Shown here: one piece after another, positions 1-6,663 of the stretch
Layout: every line of letters starts with the position of its first letter
Position numbering within the stretch: the first letter of the stretch is position 1
Assembly: GCA_964543205.1 (NCBI GenBank)
Contig: CAZIXB010000058.1
Location: 1-9,422, forward strand
Origin: CAYSRM01 sp964543205
Lineage (GTDB): Bacteria > Verrucomicrobiota > Kiritimatiellia > UBA8416 > CAYSRM01
Length of the DNA stretch: 9,422 nt
Direction of reading: 5' to 3'
Notes under the pieces: model-generated
What the model was told of the DNA's origin: nothing
Seen by the model: only the letters and a program-made list of their open reading frames with translations
The model's database searches: none
Program-made: the position numbers and the translations under genes

Positions 1-31
1 TCTTCTCCGTGTCTCAGTGTCTCCGTGGTTA
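1..31 (-). repeat. Short dispersed-type repeat unit, copy A (TAACCACGGAGA family)
   Basis: On the plus strand this is three tandem 8-mers, TCTCCGTG (4-11), TCTCAGTG (12-19) and TCTCCGTG (20-27), followed by GTTA. On the minus strand it therefore reads TAACCACGGAGACAC and onward. A related unit lies at 107-140 in the same orientation. From memory, sequences starting TAACCACGGAGACACGGAG occur many times in some environmental bacterial genomes, often right after genes. The copy reaches the window edge and may continue outside it. No coding role is visible. Confidence 0.65.
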
Positions 32-65
32 GTCCCCCTTTGCCATATGGGACGCTAGTGAATGC

Positions 66-96
66 AATTTCGCGTTTTTAGCGTATTTCGTAGTTT
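66..96. repeat. Degenerate TTTCGCG / TTTAGCG simple-sequence stretch between the two repeat units
   Basis: The stretch is built of near-repeats: TTTCGCG (68-74), TTTTTAGCG (75-83), TATTTCG (84-90) and TAGTTT (91-96). It lies between the two TAACCA-type units, so the whole block 1-140 is probably one composite repetitive element rather than unique intergenic DNA. It does not form a strong hairpin and no gene overlaps it. Confidence 0.4.
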
Positions 97-106
97 ATCT
101 CTTCCC

Positions 107-140
107 TTCTTCTCTGTGCTCTCTGTGCTATCTCTGGTTA
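107..140 (-). repeat. Short dispersed-type repeat unit, copy B, overlapping the stop codon of the YfhO-like gene
   Basis: On the plus strand this contains two identical 9-mers, TCTCTGTGC (111-119 and 120-128), then TATCTCTGG and TTA. On the minus strand it begins TAACCAGAGATAGCAC, a diverged version of copy A. Its first three bases on the minus strand, TAA (138-140), are the stop codon of the YfhO-like gene, so repeat and coding sequence meet exactly. No hairpin terminator is seen after that gene, and this repeat occupies the place. Confidence 0.6.
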
Positions 141-2645
141 CAATCTTCTTCTTTTCCTCCCCGCCATAAAATACAAACCGCCGCCCCAGGCAAGAAGAAG
201 ACCACAAACAGCCAAGCTTAAAATAAAGGGAACCATAAACGGCCTGTACGTGAAAACTACACGATGCTGTCCGGCAGGCACCGCCACACCGCGCATGATA
301 TAATTACACCGCAGTATTTCCGCCGGCTTTCCATCAACCGACGCCTTCCAGTCAGGATCATACTTGTCGTTAAGCAGCAGAATACCGTCTGTTTTTGTTT
401 CCGTTTCTATCTCAACCCGCGTTCGCGCATAATCGGTAATATTCACCTGCGTCGGTTCGCCGCTTGAGGACGCCACTTCCGGCTTATCCGAAACCAGCAA
501 CGTGCGGCTGGGATTCCAGTCAGGCTTGCTCAGCGTTTCAAGCGCCGCCTCCTGCTCCAGGAACTCCCACTCGTGATAAACAAGCGCGCGCGGCAAACAG
601 CCGTTAAATCTTATCAGCGCAAATTGCCCCGGACCGCGCTCGTTAACCAATATCCTGCCCCCTGCTATCGCAAACCGTGTATCCATTTCGATTGCAGGAT
701 GCCCCAGAAGTTTTCTGAACCCTTCATACGGCCCCAACACAAACCTGGTATTCGTTAGCTGCCACAAACGGAAAATATTGTCGCCTATAGCCTTGAAAAA
801 ATTCTGGTAGTTTTCCGACAGATCAGAAAGGTTGCGCGGATTCAACATATAGACACCGTGATGCCTGAAGTTCCGCCACACTACGTCAAATTTATGACGC
901 TTCGTCAAATAGTAAGCAGTCCTGTAAAGCTGTTCTTCCTCATTGATTTTTTCTGCCACAGGGTTTGGGGCGTAATAGGCCGACAAATCCCTTACCCGCA
1001 CATAATTCCTGGCAACATTTACAAGATCAAGCGGAACCACAATCAGCAGCGCGACCAGTGAGATCTGCCCGGCCTTCTTTGCGTCGGCCATAAACCTGCC
1101 GGCGGCAAAGACACCTGCGCCAATCAGGAATAACGCTCCTCCATGCGCCAGCGCTCCCTGCATTCTTTCAATAAGCAGATCCGAATGGCCAAGAAGGCCC
1201 AGCCCCTCCCAGTAGTCTCTGAAAATGCCGCCAAAAGTTCCCGCCAACCCGCATGCAATAAAGAAAATCGTCCCGACTACGCCGGAAACCACAAAAAACA
1301 CGCCCATCTGACGTTTAATCTGCTTGCCTTGCATCTTTTCAGAGCCGCGAAGCAGGTCAACGTGACGCAGGAAAATGCTGAGCCCGTAAGCAAACAGAAT
1401 TGCGACCGAAAGTTCTGTAATGTGTATAAACTTTATCGGAGCCCTGATTTTCGAAGCCAGCGGCAACATATAGAACAGTCGATAGAGCGGAAAGTACCTT
1501 CCCATCGCGAGCAGCGCGCTGACTAAAGCGACAACTGACCAGAAAATTATTTCACCGCGGCAACTCCTGATTGAAAACCCGGCAGCGGCCTTTTCTCCGC
1601 CATCAACATCTGTGGCTCCTTTTCTTCGGCGCAAGACCCCCGCAAGCCCGTAGAAAGCAAACAGCAACTGCAAAACCCCGAGATACACAGTATGCTGTTT
1701 CAGGTTCACCATACCTTGTCGGCCCTTGCCCCATTGCCACGAACGGCCTACCCTGCCCCAGTAGGGCCCTGCAGGATCTCCGCTCTCAAAACCAAATATC
1801 CCCGGCGCTACAAACTCCAGAATCTCTTCCGGCGGCATGCTCCAGTTTGTCGCAAAAATCCATTTTTCTTCTGCTGTTTTTGCGCCCGCTGAAGCTATCT
1901 GCTGCTCACGTTTTGGGAGAATGGTTTCTGTCAGTTTCTCGTACCACCCCGCGCATACGAGCCCCAGGAAGAGCAGCGCCACAAACCCGCCCAGAATAGT
2001 CCTGGTCAACAGAACCCCCCTGGTATCCTTGTTTGCGAAGAAACTACTGGACAACTTGAATACCCCGTATGCGCCCGCAACAATAAGCAGAAGCCCCATA
2101 ACATCTGCTTGAGCAATCAGGCCAAACCCCGCGAACGCGCCGGTCATGGCGAAATAGAACATGGATTTGCGATCAATTGCCCGATCAAGGAAGCCGAATA
2201 CAAAGACCGCATAAGGCATCATGTAAAAGATCCCGCGATGCCCCGCGGAGATCAGCGTGAAGAAATATCCTGCAAAGGCAATCGCAAGCCCGCCAAGCAA
2301 AGCGGGAACAAACGGAATGCGACGCCCCCGCAGAAAGAATACCCCGGCAATGTAGAGAAGAACAACGGAAACCATATAGGATGCCACATGATAAACAAGC
2401 GGCGGAAAGATGACGGCCAAAACTTCGAGCGGATGAAACGCCCTGCCCCCTCCCCCTATCCCTGCGATCCGATACACCCAGCTTCCCCAGAAAGAAACTA
2501 ATCTTTGATACTGGTAGTCTGCAGTAAAGAAAGGCGGACCATCCGGCGAGAAAAGTGTCTTGCCTGAAAACAGGGGATCCCAGAACACGGCAAGAACCGC
2601 CGCAACGCTCAAAAGGCATGCTCCGATAATGTACTTTCTATTCAT
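138..2645 (-). CDS. YfhO-family multi-pass membrane protein (probable GT-C-like glycosyltransferase)
   Basis: Large inner-membrane protein of about 835 residues. The N-terminal membrane segment is followed by FWDPLFSGKTLFSPD, a layout typical of YfhO-family proteins, where an extracytoplasmic loop follows helix 1. Many hydrophobic segments fill the first two thirds. A soluble region of about 200 residues follows, ending in a beta-rich domain with the family signature LLLNDKYDPDWKASVDGKP (about residues 755-773 by this start), then a last membrane helix and a basic tail, RKRRRL. In Firmicutes, YfhO proteins are linked to glycosylation of lipoteichoic acid using a lipid-carried sugar. A similar transfer onto a surface glycan is inferred here. 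The ATG at 2645 is preferred because AAGG lies 6 bases upstream and MNRKYIIGA gives a normal membrane start. An upstream in-frame ATG at 2726 would add 27 poorly fitting residues. It is followed by the same-strand formyltransferase upstream and ends on the repeat at 107-140. Confidence 0.85.
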   Translation of the reverse strand: MNRKYIIGACLLSVAAVLAVFWDPLFSGKTLFSPDGPPFFTADYQYQRLVSFWGSWVYRIAGIGGGGRAFHPLEVLAVIFPPLVYHVASYMVSVVLLYIAGVFFLRGRRIPFVPALLGGLAIAFAGYFFTLISAGHRGIFYMMPYAVFVFGFLDRAIDRKSMFYFAMTGAFAGFGLIAQADVMGLLLIVAGAYGVFKLSSSFFANKDTRGVLLTRTILGGFVALLFLGLVCAGWYEKLTETILPKREQQIASAGAKTAEEKWIFATNWSMPPEEILEFVAPGIFGFESGDPAGPYWGRVGRSWQWGKGRQGMVNLKQHTVYLGVLQLLFAFYGLAGVLRRRKGATDVDGGEKAAAGFSIRSCRGEIIFWSVVALVSALLAMGRYFPLYRLFYMLPLASKIRAPIKFIHITELSVAILFAYGLSIFLRHVDLLRGSEKMQGKQIKRQMGVFFVVSGVVGTIFFIACGLAGTFGGIFRDYWEGLGLLGHSDLLIERMQGALAHGGALFLIGAGVFAAGRFMADAKKAGQISLVALLIVVPLDLVNVARNYVRVRDLSAYYAPNPVAEKINEEEQLYRTAYYLTKRHKFDVVWRNFRHHGVYMLNPRNLSDLSENYQNFFKAIGDNIFRLWQLTNTRFVLGPYEGFRKLLGHPAIEMDTRFAIAGGRILVNERGPGQFALIRFNGCLPRALVYHEWEFLEQEAALETLSKPDWNPSRTLLVSDKPEVASSSGEPTQVNITDYARTRVEIETETKTDGILLLNDKYDPDWKASVDGKPAEILRCNYIMRGVAVPAGQHRVVFTYRPFMVPFILSLAVCGLLLAWGGGLYFMAGRKRRRL

Positions 2646-2651
2646 ATAAAG

Positions 2652-2655
2652 CCTT
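2652..2655 (-). promoter_or_regulatory. Ribosome binding site supporting the internal start of the YfhO-like gene
   Basis: On the minus strand AAGG lies 6 bases before the ATG at 2645-2643. The longer alternative start at 2726 has only GATGAG at a poor distance. This site is the main sequence reason for choosing the shorter protein. Confidence 0.4.
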
Positions 2656-2836
2656 AATTGCTTTTTTAAGTTTTCATGAATCCCAACCTTCAAATACTCT
2701 ATCGGGAACCCTCGCCCTGTCAACATGGCAATTACTCATCGTTTCCGGAGTGCTGACACGCACAGGTGCTCCCCTTCCTTGGGACATCTGATTGGGCAAT
2801 CTAAGCTATAGTGTTGTGTCCCGACTTTTCGAGCCA

Positions 2837-2860
2837 GCCCTAATGCTTGTTTTGTTAGGC
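2837..2860 (-). other. Short inverted repeat overlapping the 3' end of the formyltransferase gene
   Basis: On the minus strand GCCTAA, whose TAA is the stop codon, is followed 11 bases later by TTAGGGC, giving a 6-bp stem with one bulged G. There is no T run after it, so it is a poor intrinsic terminator. The GCCTAAC sequence at the end of an open reading frame also resembles the left core of integron attC sites. No matching right core (GTTRRRY) with a pairing stem was found in the next 100 bases, so that reading is not supported. Confidence 0.3.
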
Positions 2861-3541
2861 ATTCCCGTATTTGTCTGTATACTCTGAGATCCTGCTGGCC
2901 AGTTCTCGTTCTTGCCTAAAAGGCATCCGTTTCTTAGCTTCGCCCTCATCAATGTCTTGAAAGGGATTACTCGGTTTCTTCAAGAAGTCAGTGAAGCGAG
3001 ACAACACATCAATTTCATTCTCGTAGTGACGACGAGCTAAAGTTGTAAGGCTATCAAAAACATAGGTATTGGTTGGGATAACAGAAATGATCTCTCCTGC
3101 ATCAACTTGTGCATCAATATAGTGTAACGTGATTCCTAACGGTTTCATTTCATAAATTGCCCACTTGAATGAGTCTAGTCCGCGGCTCGCAGGAATGATA
3201 CCTGGATGACAATTGATGATTTTCTTCCCCTGAACACACTTGGCCGACAGAATACCGGCCCCAAGAATTATGTAAACATCGCAACGATCATCTATGTCAT
3301 TGTCAGTGTTGCATAGAGCGTATGAAATTCCGTGCTTTTCGGCCATGGTTTGAGGGGCAACGGCATCAGATTGCTCTGGACGATGACGGAAGAGAGTTTC
3401 ACGCGGCTTTCTCTGCAAGAAAGGCAGTGCATACATCCTAAACTCAAAGCCCGCGTCAAGGTTAAGAAGACGCTGAAGGACTTGCTCCGTCTTTAAGTGT
3501 GGAGAGTGATACGTAATAAGCCCAACAGTCTTGATGTGCAT
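2855..3541 (-). CDS. Formyltransferase-fold protein (PF00551 type), probable sugar N-formyltransferase
   Basis: A 228-residue protein with the formyltransferase catalytic signature. It has N110-x-H112 in INCHPGIIPASRG (109-121) and D147 in VDAGEII (146-152), the positions of the Asn-His-Asp triad in GART/PurN and Fmt-type enzymes, which transfer a formyl group from N10-formyltetrahydrofolate to an amine. It lacks the C-terminal tRNA-binding domain of Fmt. IIPASRG replaces the usual SLLPxYRG loop, and it lacks an evident PurN substrate pattern at the N terminus, so a housekeeping role is unlikely. Among polysaccharide genes, N-formylation of an amino sugar such as a 4-amino-4,6-dideoxyhexose is the most likely job, although the acceptor cannot be read from sequence. 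The start is well supported by AAGGAG 6 bases before the ATG. It reads in the same direction as the YfhO-like gene, 209 bases apart, and away from the rightward cluster. The protein is cytoplasmic, with no signal peptide or membrane segment. Confidence 0.82.
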   Translation of the reverse strand: MHIKTVGLITYHSPHLKTEQVLQRLLNLDAGFEFRMYALPFLQRKPRETLFRHRPEQSDAVAPQTMAEKHGISYALCNTDNDIDDRCDVYIILGAGILSAKCVQGKKIINCHPGIIPASRGLDSFKWAIYEMKPLGITLHYIDAQVDAGEIISVIPTNTYVFDSLTTLARRHYENEIDVLSRFTDFLKKPSNPFQDIDEGEAKKRMPFRQERELASRISEYTDKYGNA

Positions 3542-3547
3542 TTTCGA

Positions 3548-3553
3548 CTCCTT
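3548..3553 (-). promoter_or_regulatory. Strong Shine-Dalgarno site of the formyltransferase gene
   Basis: On the minus strand AAGGAG stands 6 bases before the ATG at 3541-3539. It is the only canonical ribosome binding site in the window and shows that the host uses, or the gene came from a host that uses, ordinary anti-Shine-Dalgarno pairing. Confidence 0.7.
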
Positions 3554-3783
3554 TTCTTATTTTCCCAAGCTGCCTCATTCAGCAACTCGGCACGTTGATG
3601 AGTAAATCACTTTGGCGCCAAAAAACTGATAAGCTCCAACCGGTGTTAGCAAAAATATTTTCCAGAAAACTATTAAAAGCGTCAGGCAATCATGCCCGGC
3701 GATTTCTATTAGACAACACCGGCTTGACGGTGTCGAGTCGTTATCCAGTAATTATGATTTTGCCTAATTGCATATGGCAAGGT

Positions 3784-3932
3784 AATGCGCCCCGTTTTTT
3801 GGAGGGGTAGTCAAGTCAGGGTTTTGGCATAATGAAGTCCAATATGGCGGGAGAATAGAGATGGCCAAAAAGAGACGGAGGCATACGGATGAATTTAAAG
3901 CGAAAGTTGTGTTGGATGACGTGAATGGCGTA
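3784..3932 (+). mobile_element. Left-end remnant of an IS3-family insertion sequence
   Basis: The DNA before the OrfA remnant (about 3784-3860) has the layout of an IS left end: a G/C-rich start TGCGCCCCG, a short leader, then GGGAGAATAGAG directly before the ATG at 3861. Similarity to IS3-family OrfA stops at about 3930, and no OrfB or right inverted repeat follows before the next gene. The exact left boundary is an estimate, since the partner repeat needed to define it is missing. Confidence 0.5.
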
Positions 3933-4034
3933 CATTGGAGAAATGTGGTATGGTCGACCTCAGGTCGTCTCTTCACGGGCAGCTCAGAGCCTTGCGTTTT
4001 CAAGTGCAAACACGAAGACTGCCCTCAAGGCTGA
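3861..4034 (+). pseudogene. Truncated IS3-family transposase OrfA
   Basis: The first 23 or so codons read MAKKRRRHTDEFKAKVVLD and then VNGV, the conserved N terminus of IS3-family OrfA proteins, which continue into a helix-turn-helix of the HTH_8/transposase_8 type. After residue 24 the sequence no longer resembles OrfA (HWRNVVWSTSGRL and onward) and stops at codon 58, about half the usual 90-100 residues. The breakpoint near 3930 looks like a deletion or junction with unrelated DNA rather than a simple frameshift. The product would lack the DNA-binding helix and the DDE catalytic subunit OrfB, so it is not functional. Confidence 0.72.
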
Positions 4035-4548
4035 AATTGAGGCCAAGGGAGCCGGGCCATCCCGATAGCTAAGATTCCCCAATCAACTGTCCAAAGGGTA
4101 GGCGGCACATACACTCAAAGAGAAAGCACCAAGCTTTTTAAACGTTCATCTTGACGCCTCTACTTTCTTGTGTTTCAACACAACACATGCGTATTATCAA
4201 AGTCGTTAGAAGAATACCAAGTCAAAAATAGCTTTAAAAAAATACTGCGAAATATCTCGATGCATTATGATTTTTATACAAACTACCCATGCCCAAATAA
4301 AGTGGATCTCCTGAACCGGCAACATATGCCTTTGCGCCCAGATCAGTGAAATGCGCTCCCTTGCCAGAAATTCTGTTGCGGAGAATCGAGCGTCATCATC
4401 AAAAATTCCATGTTCCCACAATACACATCTATCTCTTACAAAGTCTAATTGGAAATGGGTGGATATGAATTGCAGCATGAAACATCTTTATGTAACATAG
4501 CCCCAAAAAAATGTCGGCCTTATAAGCAAGTGGATATTTGTAAATGAT

Positions 4549-5205
4549 ATGGAAAAAATAAAAAAAATTATATCTGAAAGATTTATAAACAAATGTCGAA
4601 ATAGAAATTTTCCATATGAAAGATACATGGATCACAATCATTGTATCTTCATTCACATCCCAAAAGTGGCAGGAACATCAATATTTCATGCGTTAGGAAA
4701 AAATAAAGGGGGGCGCAATCATTTGCCTTGGTATGTTTATCACGCAGCTGATAAATATAAATTTAGGAAGTATTTCAAATTTGCATTTGTCAGAAATCCT
4801 TGGGATCGCATTTACAGTTCTTATTCATATTTTCTTAATGGTGGAAACCAGCAAGGTGACGTGTTGTTAAGTAAGACTATAAAAAAATATCAGAGTTTTG
4901 ATCATTTTATAGTTGATGGACTTGGATCCGGTGCGTTTCGAAATAACTTACTATTTCTTCCTCAATCCGAGTTCATTATCGGATCTCAAGGCAATGTCGT
5001 CCTTGATTTCTTGGGATATTACGAAAGATTGGAAGAAGACTTTGATACTCTCATGTCAGTTATGAAAATAAGCGGAAACTTGCTTCATCTAAATAAATCT
5101 TCAAAGCAAAAAAGATATAAAGAGGCATACTCAACACAAGAATCAATAAAAATAGTTGAACAAATATATCGACAAGATATTAGTACTTTTAATTACAAAT
5201 TTTGA
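4549..5205 (+). CDS. Sulfotransferase, Sulfotransfer_2 (PF03567) type
   Basis: A 218-residue cytosolic or membrane-associated enzyme that should move a sulfo group from PAPS to a carbohydrate acceptor. The PAPS 5'-phosphate loop is IFIHIPKVAGTSI (33-45) with Lys39. The 3'-phosphate site is FVRNPWDRIYSSY (80-92) with Arg82 and Ser90. Other family marks are LPQSEFI (137-143), YERLEEDF (158-165), HLNKS (180-184) and a C-terminal segment ending DISTFNYKF. Length is normal for bacterial carbohydrate sulfotransferases of this family. No clear ribosome binding site precedes the ATG. Met27, in MDHNHCIFIHIPK, is an alternative start that would keep all motifs. Base composition stands out: sampled 60-base lines inside it have 25-30% G+C, against roughly 47-60% in the glycosyltransferase just downstream, which suggests transfer from an AT-rich donor. 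It lies 27 bases before the glycosyltransferase and is probably cotranscribed with it. Confidence 0.88.
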   Translation: MEKIKKIISERFINKCRNRNFPYERYMDHNHCIFIHIPKVAGTSIFHALGKNKGGRNHLPWYVYHAADKYKFRKYFKFAFVRNPWDRIYSSYSYFLNGGNQQGDVLLSKTIKKYQSFDHFIVDGLGSGAFRNNLLFLPQSEFIIGSQGNVVLDFLGYYERLEEDFDTLMSVMKISGNLLHLNKSSKQKRYKEAYSTQESIKIVEQIYRQDISTFNYKF

Positions 5206-5232
5206 TAATACTTTGATTATAGAACAACAGGA

Positions 5233-6393
5233 ATGCACATTCTAATTATTCCTTCTTGGTACCCCGCCCATCAATCGGATGTGCACGGTGTGTTCTTTCG
5301 CGATCAGGCGTTGGCTCTTTCGGCCCGCGGGCACAAAGTAGGCGTTGTTGCGCCTATGATGCATTCCATAAAAAAGATGTTTTCCGTCAATCCCCCGAAA
5401 ATGACGGCTTCCTTGGAAAACGACAATGGAGTGGTTACTTACCGCAAGGATTTCTGGGATGCCCTTCCGCGCATCCCATATGGAAACTATCTTCTTTGGC
5501 GGCGAGAAGCCAATAGGCTTTTGAAAAAATACATTGCCCAAAATGGCATTCCTGATATTGTACACGCACATTCTGCACTTTTTGCTGGAGCAGTGGCTGC
5601 GGAGTGGACAAGGCGGATCAACTTGCCGCTCGTTCTTACGGAACACAGCACGGCTTTTGCCCGCAGAATTTTGCGGCCATGGCAGTTGCGCCTTGCAAAA
5701 AAAGCCGCTGAAGCGGCGGACGCCCGGATTGCGGTTAGCCCGGCCTTAGCAGAGCTTCTTTCAACTTTATTGTGCTCCAATTCAAATGACTGGCAATGGA
5801 TTCCAAATATTGTTGCTGATCGCTTTAGACCAAAAGACAGACAAACTGTGGGCCAAAGCAACAAGATACGTTTTTTGAATTTGGGCAAATTTCGTGAAAA
5901 AAAGGGGCAGGCTGATCTTCTGGATGCCTTTGCAATGGCTTTCCCGGATGATGCAAATCATGAACTGGTTTTCGCCGGCGACGGCCCATTAAAAAGCCGC
6001 TTGGAGGCTAAGACAAGAAATCTCGGTATAGATTCCCATGTCAACTTTCTGGGTCGTATTGCACCGGCGGATGTCCCCGGTTTGCTTCGCAGCGTGAATG
6101 TTATGGTCGTATCCAGCCATTACGAAACTTTCGGCCTGGCTGCGGCAGAAGCCTTGATGTGCGGTACTCCGGTAGTCGCCACCCGATGCGGCGGCCCGGA
6201 GTGCATTGTTAAAGATGGCGATGGGCTGCTTGTGCCCCCGAAGGAGCCCAAAACGCTAGCCAAGGCTCTTGTCCGCATGGTTGACCTGCTTCCGACAATG
6301 AATCCCGAAGTCATTTCTCAAAGGGCACAACACCGTTTTTCCGCTGATGTGGTCGGTAGGCAGCTAGAGGCCGTTTATGCCCGACTAGTGTAA
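5233..6393 (+). CDS. GT4-family glycosyltransferase (GT-B fold)
   Basis: A 386-residue retaining glycosyltransferase that should transfer a hexose from a nucleotide sugar to a lipid-linked or growing glycan at the cytoplasmic face. The N-terminal acceptor domain begins MHILIIPSWYP with the HGVFFRDQA segment (18-26), then PDIVHAHSALFAG (107-119), LTEHST (135-140) and ISP-like AVSPAL (167-172). The C-terminal donor domain has WIPNIVADRF (189-198), LNLGKFREKKG (215-225), VFAGDGPL (246-253), FLGRI (272-276), and the E-x7-E motif ETFGLAAAE with Glu298 and Glu306, followed by CGTPVVATRCGGPECI. Both domains are complete and length is standard. AGGA touches the ATG, too close for a normal ribosome binding site, and no better in-frame start is seen. 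Donor and acceptor cannot be assigned from the sequence. A terminator-like hairpin follows at 6397. Confidence 0.9.
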   Translation: MHILIIPSWYPAHQSDVHGVFFRDQALALSARGHKVGVVAPMMHSIKKMFSVNPPKMTASLENDNGVVTYRKDFWDALPRIPYGNYLLWRREANRLLKKYIAQNGIPDIVHAHSALFAGAVAAEWTRRINLPLVLTEHSTAFARRILRPWQLRLAKKAAEAADARIAVSPALAELLSTLLCSNSNDWQWIPNIVADRFRPKDRQTVGQSNKIRFLNLGKFREKKGQADLLDAFAMAFPDDANHELVFAGDGPLKSRLEAKTRNLGIDSHVNFLGRIAPADVPGLLRSVNVMVVSSHYETFGLAAAEALMCGTPVVATRCGGPECIVKDGDGLLVPPKEPKTLAKALVRMVDLLPTMNPEVISQRAQHRFSADVVGRQLEAVYARLV

Positions 6394-6396
6394 TCC

Positions 6397-6417
6397 TCAT
6401 GCTTACATGATTTTTTT
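6397..6417 (+). terminator. Terminator-like hairpin after the glycosyltransferase
   Basis: TCATG, loop CTTA, CATGA, then seven T bases, beginning 4 bases after the stop codon. The stem is only 5 bp and AT-containing, so it may be weak or leaky. The following 246 bases up to the next gene are AT-rich, with a possible but poor promoter (TTGTTT at 6608, 17-base spacer, GTTAAT). Together they fit a separate transcription start for the next gene. Confidence 0.4.
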
Positions 6418-6663
6418 GCCGGTTTATTTTAAGTAATCACAGAGCTTTTGGCGCCCTCAGAAAAACAAACGCATTCGACATCCATGCGTATTTTTATACT
6501 ATTTCTAATATTCAGAGAGTTTAAATCCGTCACCAATGTTTGCATAAATCTCAAACCTCAGCAATAGATCCTTTTTTTCTGGCAATACAACGTCTTCTCA
6601 AGTTAGTTTGTTTTAGAGAAAAGTAGAATCGTTAATTGTATTGAGAACGCAACATAACCTGGA

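Larger units (their letters stand above)
3542..4548. other. About 1 kb without an intact gene: decayed mobile DNA between two divergent gene groups
   Basis: This gap separates the leftward genes from the rightward cluster, so it must hold promoters for both sides, but no convincing -35/-10 pair could be picked. A 6-bp hairpin ACACCG-GCTTGA-CGGTGT lies at 3716-3733 without a T tract. About 3784-3932 is the left part of an IS3-family element. About 3928-4120 carries protein-like fragments in shifting frames. From about 4200 the DNA becomes AT-rich, with short open frames on both strands, none of which has a ribosome binding site or a recognisable family. The longest is a 90-codon minus-strand frame at 4206-4478, which I do not call as a gene. 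Confidence 0.55.

Noticed and set aside
1..140. CRISPR array
   Set aside because: The repeats are 8-9 bases in tandem within two short diverged units; there are no evenly spaced identical repeats with unique spacers and no cas gene.
2646..2726. N-terminal extension of the YfhO-like protein by 27 residues
   Set aside because: The extension has no hydrophobic or conserved character, its start lacks a good ribosome binding site, and family members begin just before the first membrane helix.
2781..2822. Inverted repeat GGGACA / TGTCCC with a 30-base loop upstream of the YfhO-like gene
   Set aside because: Arms are only 6 bp and the loop is long; no flanking repeat or target duplication supports an insertion sequence or operator.
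3716..3733. Hairpin ACACCG-GCTTGA-CGGTGT as a terminator or operator
   Set aside because: No T tract, only one copy in the window, and no adjacent gene end; a chance palindrome is possible.
3595..3810. A 71-codon plus-strand open frame before the IS remnant
   Set aside because: No family resemblance, runs into the probable IS end, and upstream sequence lacks a ribosome binding site.
4153..4349. Plus-strand open stretch including SLEEYQVKNSFKKILRN and ending LRPDQ before a stop
   Set aside because: No convincing start codon or ribosome binding site and no family recognised; it overlaps other equally weak frames.
4206..4478. A 90-codon open frame on the minus strand
   Set aside because: No ribosome binding site, no recognisable domain, and the overlapping frame at 4234-4392 looks at least as protein-like. 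It lies in AT-rich decayed DNA.
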